This document shows positions 18,175 through 26,602 of a stretch of 64,000 nt of DNA, piece after piece. A program made the position numbers and the translations under genes. Within the stretch, counting starts at the first letter, position 1; every line of letters begins with the position of its first letter. Source of the DNA: DASXRA01 sp036506155 (GTDB lineage: Bacteria > Actinomycetota > Actinomycetes > Mycobacteriales > Jatrophihabitantaceae); contig DASXSF010000108.1 in the NCBI GenBank assembly GCA_036506155.1, positions 1 through 64,000 on the forward strand, read 5' to 3'. The notes below the pieces were generated by a model. It saw only the letters and a list, made by a program, of their open reading frames with translations. It was not told the DNA's origin and searched no databases.

Positions 18175-18846
18175 GTGCTGTACCGGACGCTGGAGTTGAC
18201 CGTCGCCCCGCTGCTGCGGGTGCTGCACCGGCCGGATGTGACCGGGTTCGAGAACGTTCCCCGAACGGGCCCGGTCATCATCGCGGGCAATCACGTCTCG
18301 TTCGCCGACGAGATCTTCACTCCGCTGGCGGCACGCCGGCAGATCTTCTACCTGGCCAAGGCCGAGTACTTCACCGGCACCGGGATCAAGGGGACGGTGA
18401 TGCGAAGCTTTTTCGGCGGCATCGGGCAGGTACCGGTCGACAGGAACGCGACCCGGGCGGCTGCGGCCGCCGTCGACGTCTGCGTCGAGTTGCTCGGGCA
18501 GGGTCGTGCCTTCGGCATCTATCCGGAAGGTACCCGCTCATCGGACGGCCGGCTGTACAAGTTCCGCACCGGTGTCGCTCGCATCGCGCTGCGTAGCGGG
18601 GCCCCCGTCGTGCCGGTCGGGCTCGTGGGCACGCAGCGGGTGCAAAAGCCCGGCACGCGCACCTGGCACCTGGCGAGGGTCGGCGTGCACTTCGGCGCGC
18701 CGATGGACTTCTCCGGGCGTCCGGAGGAGGAGCGCAGCGCCCGAGTTCTACGTGAGGTCACCGAGCAGATACGGACCGCTGTCCAACATCTCACTGGGCA
18801 GGAATACGTCGACGCGTTCGGTTCGACGATGAAGGCGGCGGCCTGA
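18175..18846 (+). CDS. 1-acylglycerol-3-phosphate acyltransferase (PlsC family)
   Basis: The 223-residue protein has the catalytic NHVSFAD box (HX4D) at about 39-45 and the phosphate-binding PEGTRS box at about 119-124. A third block, PVVPVGLVG, lies near 142. It adds the second acyl chain to lysophosphatidate at the inner membrane during phospholipid synthesis. It is divergent from sufR. The GTG start follows a -10-like GATACT by six bases, so the mRNA is likely leaderless. Confidence 0.9.
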   Translation: MLYRTLELTVAPLLRVLHRPDVTGFENVPRTGPVIIAGNHVSFADEIFTPLAARRQIFYLAKAEYFTGTGIKGTVMRSFFGGIGQVPVDRNATRAAAAAVDVCVELLGQGRAFGIYPEGTRSSDGRLYKFRTGVARIALRSGAPVVPVGLVGTQRVQKPGTRTWHLARVGVHFGAPMDFSGRPEEERSARVLREVTEQIRTAVQHLTGQEYVDAFGSTMKAAA

Positions 18847-18983
18847 CCACAGAGGCGGCAGGTGAGGCCCACCTGGCAGACCCGCCGACACGGGGTTCCC
18901 TGCCCTGCCGAGACCCGTTACGCTGCGCTGATTGTTACGGATCAGTATAAGGGTGGTGACGGAGCGCTCCTAAACGGGTAGCT

Positions 18984-18998
18984 GGCGACAGTGTCGCC
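18984..18998. promoter_or_regulatory. Palindrome in the gene-poor stretch after plsC
   Basis: GGCGACA and TGTCGCC flank one base. A second palindrome, GGAGCGCTCC, lies at 18961-18970. The region 18847-19132 holds no gene I can support. TATAAG near 18946 could be a promoter element for the small ORF downstream, with these palindromes as operators. That is inference only. Confidence 0.35.
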
Positions 18999-19132
18999 CC
19001 GTCCCCCAGACGCGCGACGTTCGGCCCGCCGGTTGTCGGACGAGTGTGGAGAGGACCACATCCATCTGGCATATGTGTCGAGTCTCCGCAACTGAGCGTT
19101 TCGGCTCGGCGCCCATCTTCTCGGGGGGAACG

Positions 19133-19321
19133 ATGGACATCGTCGAACTCCCTGGTTTTCCGGGGATTGCCTGCGGGAACCGCCACGAGCGAACCGTGTT
19201 GATCGTCGGCGGCGAGATCAGCGCCGAGCAGGCACGAACCCTCGCAGCGGTGCTGTGCACCGGGACGCAGTTGCGTGATCTCGACGCGTGGCTCGCCGCT
19301 CGGCGGCGAGCCACGGGCTGA
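19133..19321 (+). CDS. Small orphan protein, 62 residues
   Basis: I do not recognise this protein. It starts MDIVELPGFPG at an ATG preceded by GGGGGGAACG, a plausible ribosome site. It has a beta-like stretch RTVLIVGGEIS (about 23-33), then a helical stretch with EQARTLAAVL, and ends in WLAARRRATG. There is no signal peptide or membrane segment. The frame stays open upstream to 19046, but that part reads poorly. Codon third positions are GC-rich, as in true genes here. It stands alone in a gene-poor region. Confidence 0.45.
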   Translation: MDIVELPGFPGIACGNRHERTVLIVGGEISAEQARTLAAVLCTGTQLRDLDAWLAARRRATG

Positions 19322-19584
19322 CCACGACTCGCCGTCACATACTCAGTGGGCGACGTGGTACTGGCGGAACACGTGCACCGTCACGTTCACAGACGCGGGT
19401 ACAGCCAGCGAAGCTGCAGTACCAGCGGGCTGATGGGCCGACGGCACGACGTTGCTGTTCAGCGTGGCCACGACCTTGGCCACGATTCCGTCAGCACCGC
19501 TCGCCATGGTCGACAGCGAGCCGCGGGATGCGAGGCTCTGCATGGCCGAGTTGAGCGCGCGGAGCTGCGCACGTCCGGCGGAGG

Positions 19585-19695
19585 TCAGTGCAACCGGACG
19601 GTCGAGCGTGGCAGCGCCCCTCGCGCTGCGACATCGCTGTAGGACCAGCCGCGCTCCGTCATGCGGGCTCGGATCAGCTCCTCGAGTGCGGGCAC
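19585..19695 (-). pseudogene. Truncated HTH regulator gene
   Basis: A GTG at 19695 follows AAAGGAG by four bases, an excellent start. The frame encodes only 36 residues, reading as the N-terminal half of a Cro/XRE-like HTH (LIRARMTERGWSYSDVAARG, then LPRSTV) before a stop at 19585. Full-length relatives in actinobacteria continue past the recognition helix. Another minus-strand frame stays open from here to 19343 with GC-rich third positions, as if one base had been lost near the end of the HTH. That downstream part matches no family I know. It could be a decayed gene or a sequence error. Confidence 0.5.
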
Positions 19696-19989
19696 GAAGC
19701 TCCTTTCCCCCGAACGACGTGCCGAGACTCACGGCGAGCAGGCACGAGGCGCCGACGTCCCAGCTGCCTGGACGTCCCGCCGACATGTGAAACGTGATCG
19801 GCGCCGCTGGCGTCACCGCCACCCGTCAGACGGCTGCCGAATGGACGTTCAGGGCAGGTCTTGGCGCGATGCCTTGCCAACTCTGAGCGCGAACAGCGTG
19901 ACTCGCCGGCTGGTTCCGGGATGTGAGCCGCGGCCGGGCGAGCCCGCCCGGTGAGAGGAACGGCGCGCTTCGATTCCTAGACTGGTCGC

Positions 19990-20916
19990 GTGGGCGAAGC
20001 CGCGCTCGAGGTGCGCGACCTGGTCAAGTCGTACGGCGGACAACGCGCGGTCGACTGCCTCTCGCTTACCGTCGAACGCGGCGAACTGCTCGCGCTCCTG
20101 GGGCCCAACGGCGCCGGCAAGACGACGACCATCGAGATCTGTGAGGGTTTCCGCACGCCGGACGCCGGTCAGGTCCGCGTGCTGGGGTACGACCCCATCC
20201 GCGAAGCGGCGGCACTCAAGCCACTGGTCGGCGTCATGCTCCAAGACGGGGTGGGCGGCTACACGAGTGCCCGCGCGGGCGAGCTGCTTGAGCTGTTCGC
20301 CGCCTATGCCCGCAACCCGCACGATCCGGCACGCCTGCTGGACAAGGTCGGACTCGGCGGGGTCGCAGGCACCCAGGTGAGGCGTCTGTCGGGCGGCCAG
20401 AAGCAGCGACTGTCGTTGGCACTCGCGCTCGTCGGCCGGCCCGCCATGGTGTTCCTGGACGAGCCCACCGCAGGCATGGACCCGCAGGCCCGGCGCGGCA
20501 CCTGGGACCTGATTCGTCAGCTGCGCGCCGACGGCGTCAGCGTCGTGCTCACGACGCACTTCCTGGACGAGGCAGAGCAGCTCGCCGACCACGTAGCGGT
20601 GATGGCGTCCGGCCGTCTCGTGGCGGCGGGCACTCCTGCGGAGCTCACCCGCTCCGGAGCCGAGGGCCAGATCCGCTTCCGGGCGCCGCACGGGCTGCGC
20701 CTCGCCTCGCTGGTGGACGCGCTGCCTGTCGGCACACACGCGTTCGAGGAGTCGCCGGGACGCTACGTCGTGACCGGCGAGGTCAACCCCCAGCTGCTGG
20801 CGGCGCTGACCGCGTGGTGCGCGACGATCGACGTCCTCGCCGAGGAGGTCGTCGTCGAACGACGCAGCCTCGAGGACGTGTTCCTCGATCTGACCGGCCG
20901 GGAGCTGCGTACGTGA
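19990..20916 (+). CDS. ABC transporter ATP-binding protein
   Basis: The 308-residue ATPase has Walker A GPNGAGKTT near 38, signature LSGGQKQR near 132 and Walker B MVFLDEPTAGMD near 152, plus a C-terminal extension typical of drug/lipid exporter ATPases. It overlaps the permease gene by four bases (GTGA). This ATPase-permease pair next to heme A synthase is also seen in mycobacteria, which hints at a role linked to respiration, but the substrate is unknown. TAGACT ends six bases before the GTG start, suggesting a leaderless mRNA. Confidence 0.9.
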   Translation: MGEAALEVRDLVKSYGGQRAVDCLSLTVERGELLALLGPNGAGKTTTIEICEGFRTPDAGQVRVLGYDPIREAAALKPLVGVMLQDGVGGYTSARAGELLELFAAYARNPHDPARLLDKVGLGGVAGTQVRRLSGGQKQRLSLALALVGRPAMVFLDEPTAGMDPQARRGTWDLIRQLRADGVSVVLTTHFLDEAEQLADHVAVMASGRLVAAGTPAELTRSGAEGQIRFRAPHGLRLASLVDALPVGTHAFEESPGRYVVTGEVNPQLLAALTAWCATIDVLAEEVVVERRSLEDVFLDLTGRELRT

Positions 20917-21701
20917 CCGACGCCCACCAAGCGAATGCAGCCGTCCTGGGTTTCACCCCGGCGCCGGCCGCGGCACCGTCGGTGCGGATGCTGCTCGCGC
21001 AGACACGCATGGAGCTGCGCCTGCAGCTGCGCAACGGCGAGCAAGCCGGGCTGACCCTCGTTATCCCGCTGCTGTTGCTGCTCTTTTTCAACCTGCCACT
21101 GCTGTACTCGCTTGACGGCCGGCGCATCGATTTCGTCGTGCCCAGCATTCTGGCGCTGGCGGTGATGAGCGCGTCGTTCACGGGCCTCGCGATCGGGACG
21201 GGCTTCGAGCGCAAGTACGCGGTGCTGAAACGCCTCGGGGCGACGCCATTGCCGCGGTCCGTGCTGCTGCTGGGCAAGACGCTGGCCGTGCTGGGCATCG
21301 AGGTCGTCCAGGCAGCGCTGATCTGCGCGATGGGCTTCGCCCTCGGCTGGCACCCGCACGGGGATCCCGTCTGGGCGGTGCTGCTCATCGCGCTCGGCAC
21401 GCTCGCGTTCGGGGGCTTGGGCCTGCTGCTTGCCGGGACACTTCGCGCTGAGGTCACGCTCGCCGCGGCGAACTTGGCATGGCTGGTGCTGCTCTTTTGC
21501 GGCGGCATCGCGATCCCACTCTCGAAATACCCGCAGGGCGTCGCGGACGTGCTCCAGTGGCTGCCCTCGGCGGCGCTCTCCGACGGTCTGCATGACGTGC
21601 TACAACACGGTTCGGGTATCCCGGTCCGCGCCCTGCTCACGCTGCTGGCATGGGCGGCTGTGGCGCTCCCCGCCGCTGCACGGTGGTTCCGGTGGGAATG
21701 A
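20913..21701 (+). CDS. ABC-2 type permease
   Basis: The 262-residue protein has six hydrophobic segments and an N-terminal cytoplasmic stretch. FERKYAVLKRLGATPLPR between helices two and three is the typical ABC-2 coupling region. It is the membrane partner of the preceding ATPase. The GTG start at 20913 overlaps that gene's stop, and the stop overlaps the ctaA ATG, so the three genes form one translationally coupled unit. Confidence 0.88.
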   Translation: MTDAHQANAAVLGFTPAPAAAPSVRMLLAQTRMELRLQLRNGEQAGLTLVIPLLLLLFFNLPLLYSLDGRRIDFVVPSILALAVMSASFTGLAIGTGFERKYAVLKRLGATPLPRSVLLLGKTLAVLGIEVVQAALICAMGFALGWHPHGDPVWAVLLIALGTLAFGGLGLLLAGTLRAEVTLAAANLAWLVLLFCGGIAIPLSKYPQGVADVLQWLPSAALSDGLHDVLQHGSGIPVRALLTLLAWAAVALPAAARWFRWE

Positions 21702-22606
21702 GCTCGGTCGCGCCGGCCGGATGGCGGGCTCGCGTGCTGACCTGGCTCGGCTCACCCCGGGTGCTGCGCGAGCTGGCGCTGGCATCGGTGGTGGCCAACG
21801 TCGTCATCGTCGTGACCGGAGGGGCGGTGCGGCTCACCGCGTCCGGGCTGGGCTGCCCCACGTGGCCGAAGTGCACCGGTGCGTCGCTGACCCCGACGCG
21901 CGCTCATTCCTTCCATGGCGTCATCGAGTTCACGAACCGGCAACTGACCTTCATCCTCGGCCTGATCGCCGTCGTCACCCTGCTGGCCGCATACCGGCAG
22001 CGCCGGGAGCTGCCACTCGCGTTGATCGCGTTCCTCGGTATTCCTGCGCAGGCGATCATGGGCGGCATCACCGTACTCACCGATCTCAACCCGTGGACGG
22101 TCGCCGCGCACTTCCTGCTCTCGATGTCGATCATCGCGGTGACGACGCTGCTGTGGTGGCGGCTCCGAGACGCGGCGCAGCCGGGGTTCGCCCCGGCGGT
22201 GGTGCTCGCCCGGCTGATCGTCGTCGCGGCGGTCACGGTGCTCGCGCTCGGCACGGTCGTCACCGGCACCGGGCCGCATGCCGGCGACAAGGGTGCCACG
22301 CATCGCATCGGGCTCAGTCCGAGCGGGGTTGCCCAGCTGCACGCCGACGCGGTGATGGTCTTGATCGGGCTGACGGTCGGCCTGGTCCTCCTGCTGCGCG
22401 TGACGGGTGCCGGCACCGCCGCCCGACGGGCCGCGTGGTGGCTGCTCGGGGTGGAGCTCGCGCAAGGCGTGATCGGCTACGTCCAGTACTTCACGCACGT
22501 CCCGTCCGGCTTGGTGGTGGTGCACATGCTCGGCGCGTGCCTGGTGTGGATCGCCGCGCTACTCGTCCTGCTGACGGTGCAGCCAGCCGTCAGATCAGCT
22601 GGCTGA
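21698..22606 (+). CDS. ctaA: Heme A synthase (COX15/CtaA)
   Basis: The 302-residue protein has about eight membrane helices in two four-helix halves. The first half carries the HGVIEFTNR motif (about 69-77), with heme-ligand histidine and catalytic-type glutamate, and the extracellular cysteine pair CPTWPKC near 49-55. Histidines in AQLHAD and VVHML mark the second half. It oxidises the heme O methyl group to make heme A for cytochrome oxidase. The ATG overlaps the permease stop. Its 3' end overlaps the convergent DUF445 gene by 17 bases. Confidence 0.92.
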   Translation: MSSVAPAGWRARVLTWLGSPRVLRELALASVVANVVIVVTGGAVRLTASGLGCPTWPKCTGASLTPTRAHSFHGVIEFTNRQLTFILGLIAVVTLLAAYRQRRELPLALIAFLGIPAQAIMGGITVLTDLNPWTVAAHFLLSMSIIAVTTLLWWRLRDAAQPGFAPAVVLARLIVVAAVTVLALGTVVTGTGPHAGDKGATHRIGLSPSGVAQLHADAVMVLIGLTVGLVLLLRVTGAGTAARRAAWWLLGVELAQGVIGYVQYFTHVPSGLVVVHMLGACLVWIAALLVLLTVQPAVRSAG

Positions 22607-23837
22607 TCGCGTGGATCAGGATGCCCACCAGGGCGCCGACCAATGTGCCGTTGATGCGGATGAACTGAAGGTCGCGGCCGACCTGAAGTTCCAGGCGCCG
22701 CCCGGTCTCCTCCGCATCCCAGCGGGCGACCGTGGTGGAGATGAGCGAGGCGATGTCCTCGCCGTATCGCGCCGCGACGTGACTGACCATACGCTGTAGT
22801 ACGGTCTCAAACCTCGCTCGCAGCGACGGGTCGTCACGAAGCGCGGTGCCGACCTGCACGGTCAGCGACTGGACGGTCCGGCGCAGCTCGGAACCAGGGT
22901 CGGCGGCACCGGCGAGAACGGCACCCTTGACGTGCGTCCAGAGCGTGGTGAGCCATTCGCGGACCTCGGGGTGGTCGAGCAGCTGCAGTTTCGCGGCATC
23001 GATGCTGGCCGCCTTGGCCGGGTCGACCCGCAGCGCCGTCGCGTAGTCACGCAGTCGCATGTCGAACTGCTGGCGCAGCTCGTGCGACTCGTCCGCCATG
23101 ACGTCGGCGAGGAACGACTGAAGCCCGGTGAACAGCTTGGCGAACACGCGGTCGTCGACCCACTCGGGAACCCACTCGGGTGACTCCTCGGCAAGCCGCT
23201 GCCGGAAGATCGGCCGGTTGTCATCGAGGAAACGCATCAGTCCACGGAGGCCCGCGGTCAGGGCGACCTGGTGCTGCCCCGAGTCGCATACCGCCATGAG
23301 TATGCGGGAAAGCAGCGGCGCCACGTCGGCCGACCGCAAGCGCTTCTCCACGTACGCGGCGACCGCGGCCCGGACCTCGTCGTCGCGCACGAACGACCCG
23401 ATGCCCTCCAGAGCCGCGGCGAACTCGTCCGCGACGCGCGCCGCGTTGTCCGAGACGGCGAGCCACTCGCCGATGCGCCGGGGCACGTCCGCCTGCGCGA
23501 CGTGCTCACCGACGACCGAGGCGGTGAGAAAGTGCTGCTGTACGAACGAGCCGAGCGCAGTCCCCAGCTGGTCCTTCTTGCGCGGGATGATCGCGGTGTG
23601 TGGGATCGGGATGCCCATCGGGTGCCGAAACAGCGCTGTGACCGCGAACCAGTCGGCGAGCCCACCCACCATCGACGCCTCGGCGGCCGCCTGCACGTAC
23701 CCCCACAGGCCGTGCCCGTCCCCGACCGTGACGCACACGACGAACACCGCGGCTGCGACCAGCAGCAGCCCGGTGGCGTTCGCCTTCATGCGGCGCAGCG
23801 CCCGCAGGCGCCCGGGAGCCGGGACGGGCAGGCTCAT
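22590..23837 (-). CDS. DUF445 membrane protein
   Basis: The 415-residue protein has an N-terminal hydrophobic segment (about 22-40), the family block GGLADWFAVTALFRHP (about 59-74) and a hydrophobic C-terminus. A long helical, charged middle lies between them. The family has no established function. Its ATG overlaps the stop of the ATP-grasp gene (ATGA), so the two are coupled. Both are inserted between ctaA and ctaB relative to the order I know in mycobacteria. Confidence 0.85.
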   Translation of the reverse strand: MSLPVPAPGRLRALRRMKANATGLLLVAAAVFVVCVTVGDGHGLWGYVQAAAEASMVGGLADWFAVTALFRHPMGIPIPHTAIIPRKKDQLGTALGSFVQQHFLTASVVGEHVAQADVPRRIGEWLAVSDNAARVADEFAAALEGIGSFVRDDEVRAAVAAYVEKRLRSADVAPLLSRILMAVCDSGQHQVALTAGLRGLMRFLDDNRPIFRQRLAEESPEWVPEWVDDRVFAKLFTGLQSFLADVMADESHELRQQFDMRLRDYATALRVDPAKAASIDAAKLQLLDHPEVREWLTTLWTHVKGAVLAGAADPGSELRRTVQSLTVQVGTALRDDPSLRARFETVLQRMVSHVAARYGEDIASLISTTVARWDAEETGRRLELQVGRDLQFIRINGTLVGALVGILIHAISQLI

Positions 23838-24703
23838 AGCCGGCGGCGTAGCGCCGCGGCGAAGCGCGCCGCAGCGTCCTGGTCGTACTGCAAGAAGAGC
23901 GACGGCTCGATCAGCTCGAGTTCGAGCACCACGGGGGCGCCCGGCGTCGGCACCACGTCGATGCGCGCGTAGAGCAGGTCACCGCCGAACCGCTCCCGCA
24001 ACAGAGCCATCACGCGTCCACCGAGGCCCAGCTCCTCCGGGTCCGGGCGGTGCGCGGTGATCCGCTCCGGTACGAACAGCCCTGTCGGCCCGTCCGGCGC
24101 CACGTCGTGCACGGTGACCTCGGAAAGCATCGCTGCCTTGCGGACGGCATGGCTGAACGCGCCGTCGAGATAGATCAGCGCGATCTCACCCGCGGTCTCG
24201 ACGTCCGCGAGGTAGGCCTGCACCATGACGGCCCGGAAGACGTCGTGTAGTGCGGCCACATGGGAACGGGCAGCTGCATGCGCTCCGGGTCCGAATCGGC
24301 CCACTCCCCTGGAGCCGGCGCCGACCGACGGCTTGACGACGAACTCGCCGATCGGCAGATCGACCGGCTCGCCCGGATCACTCCATTCGCTGGGAACGAC
24401 CGGGACGCCGGCGGCCGCCACGTCGCGCAGGTACCTCTTGTCGCTGTTCCATGCGACAACGTCCACCGCGTTCGCGAGCCGCGGCACGGACTCGGCCCAG
24501 GCAACAAAGCGGTGGCGGTCGGCGGGATAGTCCCAGGTTGAGCGGAGGACGGCGAGGTCGAAGGCCGACCAATCGACGGCGGGATCGTCCCACACCTGCC
24601 AGCACGACCGTATGCCGAGCGCGCTCAGGGCCGGGCTCAGCACCTGCGCGTTCTCGCCCTCGGCGAGCTGCGCGCAGGTCACGAGCGCGATCGACCCGGT
24701 CAC
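23834..24703 (-). CDS. ATP-grasp family ligase-like protein
   Basis: The 289-residue protein reads as an ATP-grasp fold. An N-terminal alpha/beta domain with LRSTWDY is followed by VVAWNSDKRYL and the nucleotide-binding strand GEFVVKPSVGAGSRGVGRF near 145. The metal-binding segment ARIDVVPTPGAPVVLELELIEPSLF lies near 250. Such enzymes join a carboxylate to an amine or amino acid with ATP. The substrate is unknown. The start is GTG 24703, with TACCAT seven bases upstream (leaderless). It is coupled to the DUF445 gene. Confidence 0.85.
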   Translation of the reverse strand: MTGSIALVTCAQLAEGENAQVLSPALSALGIRSCWQVWDDPAVDWSAFDLAVLRSTWDYPADRHRFVAWAESVPRLANAVDVVAWNSDKRYLRDVAAAGVPVVPSEWSDPGEPVDLPIGEFVVKPSVGAGSRGVGRFGPGAHAAARSHVAALHDVFRAVMVQAYLADVETAGEIALIYLDGAFSHAVRKAAMLSEVTVHDVAPDGPTGLFVPERITAHRPDPEELGLGGRVMALLRERFGGDLLYARIDVVPTPGAPVVLELELIEPSLFLQYDQDAAARFAAALRRRL

Positions 24704-24787
24704 GAGTGCGATGGTACGGGCGCGCTTCCGCCAGCCGCCCGACATTGGCCTTTGAGGCGTGACCGCCCGGCCCGCATCATTCCAACT

Positions 24788-25495
24788 ATGCGGCTGGTGC
24801 TCTGGGACATCGACCAGACGCTGATCGAGGTCGGCGGCGCGACCCGGCAGGCCTACGGTGCGGCGTTTCTGCGCGCTGCCGGGCGGCCGCTGGAGCAGCC
24901 GTGGGCGTTCAACGGGCGCACGGAACTGGCCGCCGCCGCCGAGGTGCTGCGCGCGCACGGCGTCGACGCCTCGCCGGCGCGCGTTGACGGCTTCGTCGCG
25001 ATGGTCGTCGAGGAGCTGCACTCGCGCGCCGACCAGATGCGGCGCGAGGGGCGGGTGCTTCCCGGTGCCGCCGCTGCGCTGCGCGCCTGCCACGGCGTCA
25101 CCGGCTGGAAGCAGTCCGTCCTGACCGGCAACCTGTATCCACTCGCCGCGCTGAAGGTGTCCGTATTCGGGCTGGGCGGGCACCTCGACCTGCGGCTCGG
25201 CGCGTTCGGGGGCGATGCGTTCGAGCGCATCGACCTGCCCGCACATGCGTGGCGGCGTGCCGAACGCGAGCTGGGCCACCGCTTCCACGGCGCCGACACG
25301 GTGATCATCGGCGACACGCTGCTCGACGTCGCGACAGGCCGTGCGGCCGGCGCTCACGTGGTCGCCGTGGCGACCGGTCCGGCCGGTGTCGACGAGTTGC
25401 GAGCAGCCGGAGCCGATGTGGTCCTTCCCGACCTCACCGATACCGAGGCAGTCCTGAACGCAATCGCGGGCCAAGCGATGAGCGCCCGCCCGTAG
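24788..25495 (+). CDS. HAD family hydrolase
   Basis: The 235-residue protein starts MRLVLWDIDQTL; Asp6 and Asp8 form the HAD nucleophile motif DxDxT. A helical cap (about 20-85) follows, then VLTGNL (motif II threonine), and IIGDTLLDV near 176 is motif IV. It is most like phosphoglycolate phosphatase relatives, but substrate cannot be set. I use ATG 24788. The gene is divergent from the ATP-grasp gene, and its 3' end faces ctaB with an 18-base gap. Confidence 0.88.
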   Translation: MRLVLWDIDQTLIEVGGATRQAYGAAFLRAAGRPLEQPWAFNGRTELAAAAEVLRAHGVDASPARVDGFVAMVVEELHSRADQMRREGRVLPGAAAALRACHGVTGWKQSVLTGNLYPLAALKVSVFGLGGHLDLRLGAFGGDAFERIDLPAHAWRRAERELGHRFHGADTVIIGDTLLDVATGRAAGAHVVAVATGPAGVDELRAAGADVVLPDLTDTEAVLNAIAGQAMSARP

Positions 25496-25513
25496 AGCCT
25501 CCGCCCAGCCGGA

Positions 25514-26443
25514 TCAGCGAATCAGCGTGTCGATCGCGACGGCTACGAAGACGAACGCCAGGTAGCTGTTCGAGAGGTGGAACAGCCGCATCGGCTTGCC
25601 GTCGAGACCGGCGCGAGTCTTCGCCAGCAGCTTGTGGGCTGCCACGAGCAGCACCGCGCCGGCGCCGGCGGCCAGCAGGCCGTACACCCACCCCGTCGCA
25701 ACCGGCCACAGGACGAGCGACGTGGCCACGGTGAGCCAGCTGTACACGACGATCTCGGTGGTAACCCGCACCGGCGACGCGACCACCGGCAGCATCGGGA
25801 CGCCGGCACGCCGGTAGTCCTCGCGGAACCGGATGGCCAGCGCCCAGAAATGCGGCGGCGTCCAGAAGAACACCACTCCGAACAAGATCAGCGGCGCCCA
25901 TCCGAGTCGCCCCGTGACGGCGGCCCAGCCGATGAGCACGGGCATGCAGCCGGCCGCGCCGCCCCACACGATGTTCTGCGCGGTGCGGCGCTTCAGCAGC
26001 ATGGTGTAGACGACCACGTAGAACGCGATAGCGGCCGCGGTGAGGCCGGCGGCGAGCCAGTTCGTGGCGAAACCCATGATGTCGACAGCGACCACGCCGA
26101 GCGCCAACCCGAACAGCAGCGCTCCACGCGGCGAGACGTCGTGCCGTGCCAGGGGCCGGTGCCCGGTGCGGCGCATGACAGCGTCGATGTCGCGATCGAC
26201 ATAGCAGTTCAGCGCATTGGCACTGCCTGCGGCGAGCGTCCCGGCCACCATGGTGGCCAGTACGACACTCCATCGCGGAAGGCCGCCCGCGGCGAGAATC
26301 ATCGACGGGAGCGTCGTGACGAGCAGCAGCTCGATGATGCGGGGCTTGGTCAGCGCGAAGTAGGCCCGCAGACGCGACCACCGCTGCGCCGGCAATGTTA
26401 TCGGCGCCGGCGATACGGTGCTCACCACCGACGTCTGCGTCAC
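25514..26443 (-). CDS. ctaB: Heme O synthase (protoheme IX farnesyltransferase)
   Basis: The 309-residue UbiA-family membrane prenyltransferase has nine hydrophobic segments. The first aspartate motif is NCYVDRDIDAVM near 82, followed by RRTGHRPL. The second acidic region is FREDYRRAGVPMLP near 205. It adds a farnesyl group to heme b to make heme O, the substrate of CtaA. The start is GTG 26443 because TACCCT lies six bases upstream (leaderless). An ATG at 26476 would add 11 residues. It is divergent from tkt. Confidence 0.94.
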   Translation of the reverse strand: MTQTSVVSTVSPAPITLPAQRWSRLRAYFALTKPRIIELLLVTTLPSMILAAGGLPRWSVVLATMVAGTLAAGSANALNCYVDRDIDAVMRRTGHRPLARHDVSPRGALLFGLALGVVAVDIMGFATNWLAAGLTAAAIAFYVVVYTMLLKRRTAQNIVWGGAAGCMPVLIGWAAVTGRLGWAPLILFGVVFFWTPPHFWALAIRFREDYRRAGVPMLPVVASPVRVTTEIVVYSWLTVATSLVLWPVATGWVYGLLAAGAGAVLLVAAHKLLAKTRAGLDGKPMRLFHLSNSYLAFVFVAVAIDTLIR

Positions 26444-26553
26444 CGGCTCAGGGTAATGCGCCGCCTGACAATGCATCGCACCGCCCTGTGGGCGTCATCG
26501 CGACGATGCCGCCCATTAACCCGCCAGGACCGCTGTGCGCCCGATCAGGTGAC

Positions 26554-26559
26554 TAGGCT
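26554..26559 (+). promoter_or_regulatory. Probable -10 element of the tkt operon
   Basis: TAGGCT fits an actinobacterial -10 and would give a leader of about 35-40 bases holding AGGAGGG before the tkt GTG. No good -35 is visible at the right spacing. Confidence 0.45.
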
Positions 26560-26602
26560 CGACTGAGTGCCGTAACTGCAGGCAGGAGGGAGCACAAGCA
26601 TC

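Noticed and set aside
25478..25490. A further copy of the dispersed repeat (GCGATGAGCGC)
   Set aside because: Only 11 bases match and they are the last codons of the HAD gene; chance is the simpler explanation.
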